This document shows, in pieces, positions 17,336-26,546 of a stretch of 57,236 nt of DNA. Each line of letters starts with the position of its first letter. Positions within the stretch are counted from its first letter, which is position 1. Position numbers and translations under genes: made by a program. This DNA comes from Candidatus Minthosoma caballi. Lineage in GTDB: Bacteria; Bacteroidota; Bacteroidia; Bacteroidales; Bacteroidaceae. The notes below the pieces were generated by a model that searched no databases, had not been told where the DNA came from, and saw only the letters and a list, made by a program, of their open reading frames with translations. The stretch lies in assembly GCA_018064505.1 (NCBI GenBank), contig JAGHVC010000049.1, forward strand, positions 1 through 57,236, in the 5' to 3' direction.

Positions 17336-17920
17336 TTACTTCATCCCTCTAATCTCCTCAATAAGAGGAAGGAGCACTTTCTTGATGATTTTATCATTCA
17401 AACGATGCTCACCATCAAAACGAATAGCACGCTCAGCAGGATAGTGCTTCTTAAACAAGTCATAAGTATGAACAACAGGGTCATTAATGCCAAACAATCC
17501 CCATACATTCTCAATATCCTCCTGAGGAATATTTTTGAATTGCTGACGCTCCATCTGATTATGATGCTGAATGATATCCTTTGTTATCTTAAACTTCTTA
17601 GCACCATCATATCTGCCATTGAAAAACTCATACTCACCCGTCTTAAGCACCTTGCTCATTGTACTCATATTAAAAGCAGGATTAACGATAATGCGCTTGA
17701 ATCCTCTCATCTGCTGTGCATACATTCCACCCATAGACGTACCAACAATGAGGTTAGGCTGCTCTGTCTTGCAAAGTTCAAGCAAATATGGCAAGGCTTC
17801 TGCTGGATCAACAGGAATATCTGGTGCTACAATCTCGTCTTCTGGCAACATGTTGCGAAGCGACTCAACTGTTCCGCTTGCATGTGATGAGCCAAAGCCA
17901 TGGAAATATACTATTTTCAT
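17336..17920 (-). CDS. YqiA/YcfP-family alpha/beta hydrolase (putative esterase)
   Basis: The 194-residue single-domain alpha/beta hydrolase has the oxyanion turn HGFGSS at residues 5-10, the nucleophile elbow GTSMGGMYAQ with Ser near residue 82, a late Asp in GINDPVV and a late His in GEHRLND. This is the full catalytic triad of the YqiA/UPF0227 esterase group. It should hydrolyse short acyl or thioester substrates in the cytoplasm; the substrate is not known. It sits 9 bases downstream of the ABC ATPase gene and 10 bases upstream of udk, so the three form an operon. Confidence 0.88.
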   Translation of the reverse strand: MKIVYFHGFGSSHASGTVESLRNMLPEDEIVAPDIPVDPAEALPYLLELCKTEQPNLIVGTSMGGMYAQQMRGFKRIIVNPAFNMSTMSKVLKTGEYEFFNGRYDGAKKFKITKDIIQHHNQMERQQFKNIPQEDIENVWGLFGINDPVVHTYDLFKKHYPAERAIRFDGEHRLNDKIIKKVLLPLIEEIRGMK

Positions 17921-17929
17921 ATGTATTTT

Positions 17930-19528
17930 CTATTTGTTTTTCTTTAAGAAAATGCTGTGGTCAATATTATTTGGCAACTCCTCCTGATAATGAGTCACCA
18001 TAATCATTGTCTTGTTCATGCGCTTGCAGAAAGTCTCTATAACATCCTTTACAAGGCGACGATTCTTGTTATCAAGGCCATGAAGCGGCTCATCAAGAAT
18101 GAGCAGGGCTGGATCCTTCACAAATGCTCTAGCAAGAAGTACAAGGCGCTGTTCTCCACTTGAAAGCTTGAGGAATGTTGTGTCAGCATACTGCTTGATT
18201 CCAAACACATCCATCCAGAATTCGCAAATAGCTTTCTGCTCTGGCTTTGGCTTGCGATACAATCCAGAAACATCACTCAATCCTGATGCCACAATATCAA
18301 CTGCCGGAATATCTCTCATGTACGCACGATGCATCTCAGGCGAAATGTAGCCAATGTATTTCTTAATGTCCCAGATACTCTCACCTTTACCTCTCTGATG
18401 ACCAAAGAGAACGATATCGTTAGCATAACTCTGAGGATTGTCTGCACACACGATGCTTAACAATGTACTCTTGCCAGCACCATTCTCTCCACTCAAAGCC
18501 CAATGTTCACCATTCATCACAGTGAAACTCAAATCCTTGAGAATACATCGAGAGCCGTACCTGATATTCACACTACGGAAATCTATCACTTGTTCTGAGC
18601 CTTTCTCCGTATCAAAATTGGCATCTGCAGAATATGGCAAATCAAGAATTGCCTTTTCCTTTTCCTCAGACAGCACTCTTGATGGAACAGCAGGCTTTGA
18701 TTCCTCATACTCTTGATGTGTCATTTTCGGTTTCACCTCTTTATTCACCACTGGAACCACATGAGTAATGAAATCAGGAATGTCATCAGTTTTTGAGAGA
18801 ACAAGTACAACTGTCACATTGGTTTCCTTTGCAAGAACCGTAAGGAAATCAGCAAGTTGCTTACGAGCATTAACATCAAGACCAATAAAAGGATTGTCCA
18901 TGATGAGCACGCGAGGATTAGTAAGGAGTGTCTTTGTGAGCTGGAACTTGCGAAGCTCACCACTTGAAAGAAGTATTACATGTTTGTCAAGCAATTGGTC
19001 GAGGTGAAACATCTCATACAATCTATCCCTAACTTGCTCCAATTCTTTGTGCATTGCTTGTCTGTCAGCCTCTTCCTCTGCAAGTCTCGCAGCTTCTTGC
19101 TCTGGTGTCTCATCGCGCACAATAAATTTATCAAATACTGTCTTGCGAGTCAATCCCTCATCAGCAATGCGGAAACTTTCAGCAAGCAAATCTGATACGA
19201 GAGGCGTTTCTTCTATATCGTTCTGATTCCATCTCTGCTGATAATAATATACACCTTCGCTTGTGCCATAGCTATCGCGGAAGGTGAGATACTTAATATT
19301 GTCACTCACCATCTTCGCCTTGCTTGGACTAAAGTCATATTTCACATCGTTCATCGGTAAGAGAGCATGCTTACCAATAATAATATCCACAAGCATGCTC
19401 TTTCCTGAACCATTGTCACCTACAATTGCAATCTGTTCGCCTTGCAACACCTCAAAATCTATTGGAGCCGCCATCTTAAACTGAGGATGGCGAGGCACAC
19501 CTCCTTTTATCTCTATAATCTTCTGCAT
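17930..19528 (-). CDS. Tandem ATP-binding cassette protein (ModF-like, no membrane domain)
   Basis: With the start at ATG 19528 the protein has 532 residues and two complete ABC ATPase domains. Walker A sites are GDNGSGKS and GENGAGKS, signatures LSSGE occur twice, and Walker B segments are VLIMDNPF and LLILDEPL. No transmembrane segment is present and no permease gene is adjacent. This resembles ModF-type soluble double-ATPase proteins rather than ABC-F translation factors, because the interdomain linker lacks the long charged helix pair; I am not certain of that distinction. The longer in-frame ATG at 19549 is rejected because the -7 box TAATTTTG lies at 19552-19559. Confidence 0.85.
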   Translation of the reverse strand: MQKIIEIKGGVPRHPQFKMAAPIDFEVLQGEQIAIVGDNGSGKSMLVDIIIGKHALLPMNDVKYDFSPSKAKMVSDNIKYLTFRDSYGTSEGVYYYQQRWNQNDIEETPLVSDLLAESFRIADEGLTRKTVFDKFIVRDETPEQEAARLAEEEADRQAMHKELEQVRDRLYEMFHLDQLLDKHVILLSSGELRKFQLTKTLLTNPRVLIMDNPFIGLDVNARKQLADFLTVLAKETNVTVVLVLSKTDDIPDFITHVVPVVNKEVKPKMTHQEYEESKPAVPSRVLSEEKEKAILDLPYSADANFDTEKGSEQVIDFRSVNIRYGSRCILKDLSFTVMNGEHWALSGENGAGKSTLLSIVCADNPQSYANDIVLFGHQRGKGESIWDIKKYIGYISPEMHRAYMRDIPAVDIVASGLSDVSGLYRKPKPEQKAICEFWMDVFGIKQYADTTFLKLSSGEQRLVLLARAFVKDPALLILDEPLHGLDNKNRRLVKDVIETFCKRMNKTMIMVTHYQEELPNNIDHSIFLKKNK

Positions 19529-19551
19529 CGTCTTATTCTTCAAATTCAATG

Positions 19552-19559
19552 CAAAATTA
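19552..19559 (-). promoter_or_regulatory. -7 box (TAATTTTG) for the ABC-esterase-udk operon
   Basis: An exact consensus match on the minus strand, 23 bases upstream of the ATG at 19528, divergent from the -7 box of the plug-protein gene at 19602-19609. Confidence 0.55.
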
Positions 19560-19601
19560 GCGAAAAAAACTCAAACTCATAGCAAATCTATTTTATTTTT
19601 G

Positions 19602-19609
19602 TATATTTG
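19602..19609 (+). promoter_or_regulatory. -7 box (TATATTTG) for the DUF5103 gene
   Basis: TATATTTG lies 78 bases upstream of the ATG at 19688. A clear -33 box is not visible at the expected distance. Confidence 0.5.
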
Positions 19610-19687
19610 CAAAAAGTTTCCAAGAACAGACTTGAAAAGTCTCAGCGATGTTAAGTATAATAATGTTCTTAATGGACTGATTCTGCA

Positions 19688-20953
19688 ATGAAACATAACA
19701 TAATTGTAAATATTCTTCTCAAAGCCAGCCTAACTCTCATTGTTATCTTTTATACCATGTTATGTGAGGCTCAGCAAACAGCGTCATTTTCACCTCGCAT
19801 CAAAACGGTAAAAGCAGAAGCAAATGGAGAATGGGGAGTTCCTCCTCTTATTCTGCAGAGCAGAGGACAATATGTAGACATCAGTTTTGATGACCTTCAA
19901 GCAAGCTACGAGCGTTACACCTACACAATTACTCACTGCAATGCTGATTGGACAAAGAGTGATTTGCTTGTAAGCGAATACATGACAGGATTTAATGACC
20001 AGCACATCGAAGATTATGAGCCAGCTATTGGCACTGAGATGGATTACTGCCACTATTTTTTCACATTGCCTAACGACAACACCAAGCTGCTTGTGTCAGG
20101 AAACTATAAAGTTGAAATATTTGAAGATGGAGAAGACGCCCCTGTTGCTCAAGCATGTTTCTCTATCATAGAGCCACATGTTGGGGTTGACATCAATGTA
20201 AGCGCGAATACCGACATTGACTATTTTGCACAGCACCAACAGCTTTCATTCTCAATCAATTACAGCGGTTATGCCATCAGCAATCCTATTTCAGAACTGA
20301 AGCCTGTTATTATGCAAAACAGAAGATGGGACACGCATGTTGAGGGGGTGAATCCTTCTTCTATGAGAGTTAACCAGTTGATATATGACCACCAGCGCAA
20401 GCTCATCTTTCCCGCTGGCAATGAGTTTCGCCGATTTGAAATACTCGACGAATATGTTCCGACAATGCGCGTTGACCACATGGAGTTCAGTGATCCATAC
20501 TATCATGCAACTCTCTTTACTGATGAGCAACGAATAAATTATCTATATGACCAAGACCAAAATGGCCGTTTTTATGTAAGGAATGGCGATAATGTAAACA
20601 ATGATACAGAGAGTGATTATTTCTACACGCATTTCGCATTGTCAATGCCAAAGATTGGTGGAGGCGAAGTATATCTCTGGGGAGACTTGACAGATAACCG
20701 CATTGACGAACGCTACAAAATGGATTATAATCTTATTGACCACCAATATGAAATTGCTTTGCCTCTCAAGCAGGGCAGCTACAACTACCAGTACATTTTC
20801 GTTCACGATGGTGAAGATATTGGCACATTTGCTCCTACAGAAGGTAACTTTCACCAAACAGAAAACGAATACTGGGTGTATGTGTATCAGAGACCTTTTG
20901 GCTCAAGATACGATAAGCTTGTTGGATTTCAGAAATACAACTACAAACAATGA
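19688..20953 (+). CDS. DUF5103 protein, type IX secretion system plug protein
   Basis: The 421-residue exported protein has a signal peptide ending near Cys-Glu-Ala-Gln (residue 29). It matches the DUF5103 pattern throughout: an N-terminal beta domain with YTYTITHCNADW, the central NRRWD and FRRFEILDEYVP, and a late carbohydrate-binding-like beta-sandwich with YLWGDLTDNR and a QGSYNYQYIF ending. In Flavobacterium the family member called Plug caps the SprA translocon of the type IX secretion system. That role is known for the family; here it is inferred. Its stop overlaps the start of the amidase-like gene by four bases. Confidence 0.9.
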   Translation: MKHNIIVNILLKASLTLIVIFYTMLCEAQQTASFSPRIKTVKAEANGEWGVPPLILQSRGQYVDISFDDLQASYERYTYTITHCNADWTKSDLLVSEYMTGFNDQHIEDYEPAIGTEMDYCHYFFTLPNDNTKLLVSGNYKVEIFEDGEDAPVAQACFSIIEPHVGVDINVSANTDIDYFAQHQQLSFSINYSGYAISNPISELKPVIMQNRRWDTHVEGVNPSSMRVNQLIYDHQRKLIFPAGNEFRRFEILDEYVPTMRVDHMEFSDPYYHATLFTDEQRINYLYDQDQNGRFYVRNGDNVNNDTESDYFYTHFALSMPKIGGGEVYLWGDLTDNRIDERYKMDYNLIDHQYEIALPLKQGSYNYQYIFVHDGEDIGTFAPTEGNFHQTENEYWVYVYQRPFGSRYDKLVGFQKYNYKQ

Positions 20954-23769
20954 GAATAATTAGCATCATCATACTCTGCCTCACTACTCTGCCTGCAATT
21001 GCTCAAGACTTTCAAGCACAAGTAAATGAATGGGCAAAAAGCTACACTCGCAATGATTGCTTCATTCGTCCATGTTCAATGAAGTCTTGCACTATTGATT
21101 CTGAGAACGGAACTGTGCAAGTGGTTCTCGGAGGAGGCTTTCAAGAGCAGCATTTCACTCCTGCTGTTGTGGAAAGCATCTACAACCAAGTGCGTTCTTT
21201 CCTTCCAAGCAACCAAAAGAACTATGAACTCACAATAGAGACAGAAGACCATGCTATCGAAGATCTTGTGCCTAACTATTTCAGAAAAGGCAAAAAGGAT
21301 CCCTCACGCATTCTCCATGAGAAATACAAAGGTGAGCCATGGGTGAAGAATGTATCACGCCCATACACTGCAGAAGGCGGCCTTGAAGGCAATCACATCG
21401 CTCTTTGGCAAAGTCACGGCAGATATTTGAAAGCCGATGACAAAGATTGGTGGTGGCAACGCCCTCGCCTTTTCTGCACAGCAGAGGACATTTACTCGCA
21501 GACTTTCCTTATTCCGTATATTATCCCAATGCTTCAGAATGCAGGAGCTGTTGTTTTCACCCCTCGTGAACGAGATTGGCAAGACAATGAGGTGATTGTG
21601 GACAACGACCATCCTAACAAGAATGGCACTTACATGGAGTGGTCAAAGAAAAAGAGCACTAAACTTCATTGGGAAACAACCCAACGCAATGGATTCGCTC
21701 ACAACAAAGATCTATACGAATCATGTGATTCTCCTTTCACAGATGGATCTGCAAGATTTGTTCCAGCAGTATCTTCTGCCAAAGAAGAATCTGTAGCACA
21801 ATGGATTCCCCACATCCCAGAAGAAGGTAAATACGCGGTTTATGTTGCTTATCACTCATACGAGAACTCTATCGACGATGCAATTTACAAGGTTTATCAC
21901 AAAGGAGGAGTGACAGAGTTTCGCGTAAATCAGCAGATTGGAGGAGGCACTTGGGTTTATCTTGGCACTTTTGACTTCGATGCTGGAGAACACGAATTCG
22001 GTATGGTTTCACTTTCAAACAGAAGTAAGACCAAAGGCATTGTCACTGCTGATGCTGTGCGTTTCGGAGGCGGCATGGGAAATATTGTTCCTCCTTCTTT
22101 CAATGGACAGATTTCGCCAAGCGGAATGCCACGATGGGCCGAAGCCGCAAAATATAGCACAGTATGGTATGGATTCCCTTACAGCATTCATACTGAGCCT
22201 TTCGGCACAGACGATTACAAAAACGACATCAGATCACGCTCTTTGGCTATCAACTACCTCTCTGGTGGTTCTACATACAATCCTTCTTTTCCTGGATTGG
22301 GAGTTCCTCTTGACATTTCAATGGCTTTCCATACTGATGCTGGCGTTTCAACAAGTGATGAGTACATAGGATCCCTTGGCATATACATGACAGATTACAA
22401 CAATGGCAAGACAGGTGCAGGACTTGACCGTTATGTATCTCGCGACCTCATAAGTACGGTGATGACAAACTTGAGCACAGACCTTAAGAAATACAATTGG
22501 CAAGTTCGTCAGTTATGGAATCGCGATTATGGAGAATGTCGAGATCCTCAAACTCCGTCGTGCATTCTCGAAATGCTCTCTCATCAGAACTTTGCCGACA
22601 TGAAACGAGGTTTCGACCCAATGTTTAAGTTTGACTTCGGCCGTTCCGTGTACAAATCAATAGTAAAGTTTATCGCTACTGAATACCAACGCGATTATGT
22701 GATTCAGCCACTTCCTATCACGCATTTCAGAGTGTCACTAAATGAAAATAAGCGAACAGCGACTCTTACTTGGAAAGCACAGGATGATCCACTTGAACCA
22801 ACAGCAAAGGCTGATTCTTATATTGTTTATACACGCATTGGCGACCAAAGTTTTGACAATGGAGTGGTCGTAAAAGGTACAAGCTGCACCATTGACCTTA
22901 TGCCTGATAAAGTATATTCTTTCAAAGTAACCGCATTGAACAAAGGAGGTGAAAGTTTCCCATCAGAAACACTTGCAGCAGGAGTATCATCACACAATAA
23001 AGGCACAGTGCTAATCGTCAATGGATTCACTCGTCTTGAAGGCCCGAAAGTGATAAACACAGCGTACGAATGCGGCTTCGACCTCGAAGAAGACCCAGGA
23101 GTACAATATGGAGCATTTGCCGGATTCTGCGGTAATCAGCGAGTTTTCTCTCGCAGCAAAGCTGGTGACGCTTCCACTACTGGACTTGGAGCAAGCGGCA
23201 GAGAATGGGAAGGTAAGGTTGTGATGGGCAACACTTTCGACTACACAGCAATGCACGGAAAAGGAATCATGCTTTCAGGTGGCCATTCTTTCACTTCATG
23301 TAGCGAACAAGCCTTACTTGAAGGAGCCGTAAACCTTTCTGACTACCCTATCCTTGACATGATATATGGCGTACAAAAGCAATTCAATAGCCGCACAAAT
23401 ACACTTGTCGAACAGTATGCAAACAACGGAGGCAAGGTCATCATGAGTGCGGCTAATAATGGAGGTCCAAATATTGGAGGCCGTGTGTCAGCAGCTCTTA
23501 GAACCAAGATGCTCACATCTGTTAAAGGCTGCGGATTAGAAATGGATATTTACCGAGAGATGAACAAACATTCTTATGCTGTTCCATCTCCTTCTATAAT
23601 CACTCCAAATAACTCTGCATTCTCCATCCTTGCATACTCTGACGGACGCTCAGCAGCCATCGCACAACAAGGCCACTTCGTACGATTAGGATTCCCTTTA
23701 GAATCAATCACAGACAAAAAAAAGATGAATCTACTGATGAGTGCATTCCTTAAATTCCTCGACGAATAA
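20950..23769 (+). CDS. Exported N-acetylmuramoyl-L-alanine amidase-like protein with FnIII domain
   Basis: The 939-residue protein has a signal peptide (1-18) and an N-terminal region (about 20-140). A split amidase_3-like catalytic domain follows, with the zinc-ligand-type segment IALWQSHGRY near residue 150 and later SRDLISTVMTNL and CILEMLSHQNFADM near residues 490-545, the last holding the expected catalytic Glu. Between them (about 250-370) lies a beta domain like the golvesin/xanthan-lyase C-terminal domain. A fibronectin type III domain (about 585-680) and a C-terminal region of about 260 residues with Gly-rich loops complete it. Many database entries of this type are called xanthan lyase, which I think is misleading. 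Peptidoglycan hydrolysis is inferred. It is translationally coupled to the T9SS plug gene. Confidence 0.82.
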   Translation: MRIISIIILCLTTLPAIAQDFQAQVNEWAKSYTRNDCFIRPCSMKSCTIDSENGTVQVVLGGGFQEQHFTPAVVESIYNQVRSFLPSNQKNYELTIETEDHAIEDLVPNYFRKGKKDPSRILHEKYKGEPWVKNVSRPYTAEGGLEGNHIALWQSHGRYLKADDKDWWWQRPRLFCTAEDIYSQTFLIPYIIPMLQNAGAVVFTPRERDWQDNEVIVDNDHPNKNGTYMEWSKKKSTKLHWETTQRNGFAHNKDLYESCDSPFTDGSARFVPAVSSAKEESVAQWIPHIPEEGKYAVYVAYHSYENSIDDAIYKVYHKGGVTEFRVNQQIGGGTWVYLGTFDFDAGEHEFGMVSLSNRSKTKGIVTADAVRFGGGMGNIVPPSFNGQISPSGMPRWAEAAKYSTVWYGFPYSIHTEPFGTDDYKNDIRSRSLAINYLSGGSTYNPSFPGLGVPLDISMAFHTDAGVSTSDEYIGSLGIYMTDYNNGKTGAGLDRYVSRDLISTVMTNLSTDLKKYNWQVRQLWNRDYGECRDPQTPSCILEMLSHQNFADMKRGFDPMFKFDFGRSVYKSIVKFIATEYQRDYVIQPLPITHFRVSLNENKRTATLTWKAQDDPLEPTAKADSYIVYTRIGDQSFDNGVVVKGTSCTIDLMPDKVYSFKVTALNKGGESFPSETLAAGVSSHNKGTVLIVNGFTRLEGPKVINTAYECGFDLEEDPGVQYGAFAGFCGNQRVFSRSKAGDASTTGLGASGREWEGKVVMGNTFDYTAMHGKGIMLSGGHSFTSCSEQALLEGAVNLSDYPILDMIYGVQKQFNSRTNTLVEQYANNGGKVIMSAANNGGPNIGGRVSAALRTKMLTSVKGCGLEMDIYREMNKHSYAVPSPSIITPNNSAFSILAYSDGRSAAIAQQGHFVRLGFPLESITDKKKMNLLMSAFLKFLDE

Positions 23770-23803
23770 ACGATAAAACTGCTAAACGATTAACAACAAA
23801 AAA

Positions 23804-24112
23804 ATGTATAAAATTCAAACAAACGCCTCTGGCACTCGTTCAATACAAATCAGCGAACTGCACCTTGAAACGCTTGAGAAATACTCTCTCCTCAAAGGCC
23901 TTGTGCCATCAAATGGCATAGTTGACGAGACAACTCTGGAGAAGCTCAAGCAGAATGTTAAATCTTTCATTCTTTCCAATAGTTCAGAAGACAAAACCGA
24001 TCTTTGCGATCTTTGTTTCAATGTTCTCTACCACGACAACATGAAAGTATATGGTTTGAAAGAACTCATTATGTTGTATGTTGGGTGGAGTGACTCGAAA
24101 AATGAAGAGTGA
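23804..24112 (+). CDS. Small conserved-looking protein, unknown function
   Basis: A 102-residue soluble protein without signal peptide or membrane segment. The middle has a helical, Lys/Leu-rich stretch and then a Cys-x2-Cys pair (CDLC, near residues 67-70), which alone is too little to call a metal site. It lies 34 bases after the amidase-like gene and 17 bases before the YgiQ gene, in the same direction, so it is probably co-transcribed with one of them. I do not recognise the family. Confidence 0.6.
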   Translation: MYKIQTNASGTRSIQISELHLETLEKYSLLKGLVPSNGIVDETTLEKLKQNVKSFILSNSSEDKTDLCDLCFNVLYHDNMKVYGLKELIMLYVGWSDSKNEE

Positions 24113-24129
24113 AAAATTAAGAATAAAGA

Positions 24130-25974
24130 ATGCCTCAGCTTAGCGATTTTTTGCCAACCACAAAGAAGGAAATGCAACTGCATGGATGGGATGAACTCGA
24201 TGTTATCCTATTCAGCGGTGATGCTTACATTGACCATCCATCATTCGGAGCTGCCGTAATTGGCCGCTTACTCGAATCGCTTGGCCTTCGTGTAGCAATA
24301 GTGCCTCAACCAGACTGGCATGGAGATTATCGAGACTTCAAGAAACTTGGTCGCCCTCGACTCTTCTTCGGAATCTCACCCGGAGCAATGGACTCGATGG
24401 TCAACAAATACACCGCCAACAAACGACTGCGTTCAGAAGACGCTTATTCTCCAGACGGAAGACATGATCTTCGTCCAGAATACCCTACTATTGTTTACAC
24501 TAAGATTCTCAAAGAGCTGTATCCCGATGTACCAGTAGTACTTGGAGGCATAGAAGCAAGTCTTCGCCGCCTCACTCATTACGATTATTGGCACGATAAA
24601 CTTGAGAAATGCATATTATGTCCAAGCGGAGCTGACCTTCTCATCTACGGAATGGGGGAAAAGCCTATGACATCCCTTGCACTATTGCTCATGGAACAAG
24701 ATTGTGAGATTGATGTCAATCTATTTCACAACCTCATGGCCCGTTTTCCTCAAAATCAGACAGTTTCCCTTCTCTGTAAGAAAGACATACCTGGTGGCAT
24801 TAAATCAAATGACATTGTGCTTCATTCTCACGAAGTATGCTTACGCGACAAAAAAGCCCAGGCAGAAAACTTCCGCCACATAGAAGAAGAGTCAAACAAA
24901 TATTCTGCTCAGCGTATCATACAAGAGGTTGATGGAAAATTTGCTGTGGTCAATCCACCCTATCAGCCACTCACTCAAGATGAACTTGATCAGTCATTTG
25001 ACCTTCCATACACTCGTCTGCCTCATCCTAAATATAAGGGTAAGAGAATACCTGCATACGATATGATAAAATTCTCCGTATGCATGCATAGAGGCTGTTT
25101 CGGAGGATGCGCATTCTGCACCATCTCTGCTCATCAAGGAAAGTTTATCACCTCACGAAGCAAAGAGAGCATCATAAAGGAAGTCAAGGCAATCACACAA
25201 CTCCCAGATTTCAAAGGCTATCTTAGCGACCTTGGTGGTCCATCTGCCAATATGTATGCTATGCATGGCAAGAATCTTGACCTCTGTCATAAATGCAAGC
25301 GCCCTTCATGTATCAACCCAAAGGTGTGTCCAAACCTAAACACAGACCACACCGGACTACTCGACATCTATCATGCAGTCGATTCATTGCCTGGTATAAA
25401 GAAAAGTTTCATTGGGAGCGGCGTTCGTTACGACCTTCTGCTTCATGATTCTGGTGATGCACGCATAAATCGCACAAATCGCCAATACACAGAAGAACTC
25501 ATAACAAAGCATGTGAGTGGACGACTCAAGGTCGCTCCAGAGCACACTTCACAGCGAGTGCTTGATCTGATGCGCAAGCCTTCGTTCCAGCTTTTCTATG
25601 ATTTCAAACGCATCTTCGATGATGTGAACCGACGCAAGCATCTCAATCAACAAATCATACCATACTTCATCAGTTCTCATCCAGGATGCACCGCTGAAGA
25701 CATGGCAGAACTTGCTGTTTTGACAAAGAACCTCAACTTCCAGCTCGAACAAGTACAAGACTTCACTCCAACGCCAATGACAGTCAGCACCGAAGCGTGG
25801 TACACAGGCTATCATCCATACACTCTGCAACCTGTATATTCTGCTAAGACACAAAAAGATAAGCTTGCTCAGCGTCAGTTTTTCTTCTGGTATAAATCTT
25901 CCGAAAAGCAGAGCATTATCCGTGAACTTCGTCGCATGAATCGCCCAGATTTAATAAAAAAACTCTTCGGGTAG
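24130..25974 (+). CDS. YgiQ family radical SAM protein
   Basis: The 614-residue protein has the architecture of the YgiQ group: an N-terminal domain (1-300) with a conserved GISPGAMDSMVN segment and YPTIVYT, and a radical SAM core starting with C323-x3-C327-x2-C330, which would bind a 4Fe-4S cluster and S-adenosylmethionine. Additional cysteines (CHKCKRPSCINPKVC, near 395-410) and a C-terminal DUF3362-type region follow. The reaction is not established for this family. The last codons and stop overlap a hairpin terminator. The length is in the normal 600-700 range. Confidence 0.93.
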   Translation: MPQLSDFLPTTKKEMQLHGWDELDVILFSGDAYIDHPSFGAAVIGRLLESLGLRVAIVPQPDWHGDYRDFKKLGRPRLFFGISPGAMDSMVNKYTANKRLRSEDAYSPDGRHDLRPEYPTIVYTKILKELYPDVPVVLGGIEASLRRLTHYDYWHDKLEKCILCPSGADLLIYGMGEKPMTSLALLLMEQDCEIDVNLFHNLMARFPQNQTVSLLCKKDIPGGIKSNDIVLHSHEVCLRDKKAQAENFRHIEEESNKYSAQRIIQEVDGKFAVVNPPYQPLTQDELDQSFDLPYTRLPHPKYKGKRIPAYDMIKFSVCMHRGCFGGCAFCTISAHQGKFITSRSKESIIKEVKAITQLPDFKGYLSDLGGPSANMYAMHGKNLDLCHKCKRPSCINPKVCPNLNTDHTGLLDIYHAVDSLPGIKKSFIGSGVRYDLLLHDSGDARINRTNRQYTEELITKHVSGRLKVAPEHTSQRVLDLMRKPSFQLFYDFKRIFDDVNRRKHLNQQIIPYFISSHPGCTAEDMAELAVLTKNLNFQLEQVQDFTPTPMTVSTEAWYTGYHPYTLQPVYSAKTQKDKLAQRQFFFWYKSSEKQSIIRELRRMNRPDLIKKLFG

Positions 25975-25989
25975 TCGCCCGAGGAGTTT
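25960..25989. terminator. Hairpin terminator overlapping the ygiQ stop
   Basis: AAACTCTTCGGG (25960-25971) pairs with CCCGAGGAGTTT (25978-25989) with one G-T wobble and a 6-base loop. It lies between convergent genes and contains the ygiQ stop codon. Confidence 0.55.
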
Positions 25990-26058
25990 CGTATGATACT
26001 GATTTTTGATTTCTTAATGTTCACATAGCAATAGTAGCGAGGCTGTTTGAGTGTCAAT

Positions 26059-26532
26059 TTATTCGTGGTGGTAAGGTTCTCCTTTTATGATTGTCATTGC
26101 ACGATACAATTGCTCAACAAAGATTAGGCGAATCATTTGGTGGGAGAATGTCATCTTTGAAATTGAGAGTTTCTCGCGTGCGGCGTCATACACAGCATCA
26201 GAGAAGCCATAAGGGCCACCTATGACAAAAATGAGCCGCTTGTTAACAGTCTGCATCTTGTTATCCATCCATTTTGAAAACTCAATGCTACGGAATTCCT
26301 TGCCATGCTCGTCAAGCAGAACCAATACATCTCCAGGCATAATAGTTTTCAGTATCTGCTCTCCTTCCATCGTCTTCTGCTGTTCTTCGCTCAGACTCTT
26401 CGTATTCTTTAAGTCAGGAATCACTTGCAATTCAAATCCTATGTAATGCTTCAATCGGCCCACATAGTCATCAATCAAATCTACAAATTGTTTGTTTACG
26501 GTCTTTCCAACTACCAATAATACTGCTTTCAT
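26059..26532 (-). CDS. rlmH: 23S rRNA (pseudouridine1915-N3)-methyltransferase RlmH
   Basis: The 157-residue SPOUT-class methyltransferase modifies pseudouridine 1915 in helix 69 of 23S rRNA in assembled ribosomes. Seen motifs are the N-terminal VGKTVNKQFVDLIDDYVGRL, the LLDEHGKEFRS core, the knot segment FVIGGPYGFS that binds S-adenosylmethionine, and the C-terminal RLIFVEQLYRAMTIIKGEPY. The length is exactly the family norm. It follows the ppGpp synthetase gene by 14 bases and is likely co-transcribed with it. Confidence 0.96.
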   Translation of the reverse strand: MKAVLLVVGKTVNKQFVDLIDDYVGRLKHYIGFELQVIPDLKNTKSLSEEQQKTMEGEQILKTIMPGDVLVLLDEHGKEFRSIEFSKWMDNKMQTVNKRLIFVIGGPYGFSDAVYDAAREKLSISKMTFSHQMIRLIFVEQLYRAMTIIKGEPYHHE

Positions 26533-26546
26533 AACATTAACGATGA

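Noticed and set aside
17930-19528. ABC-F antibiotic resistance or translation factor
   Set aside because: Two ATPase domains are present, but the linker between them is not the long charged helical linker of ABC-F proteins as far as I can judge; the ModF-like reading is preferred.
20950-23769. Xanthan lyase
   Set aside because: Such proteins are often given this name through a shared accessory domain; the catalytic part resembles amidase_3 rather than a polysaccharide lyase.
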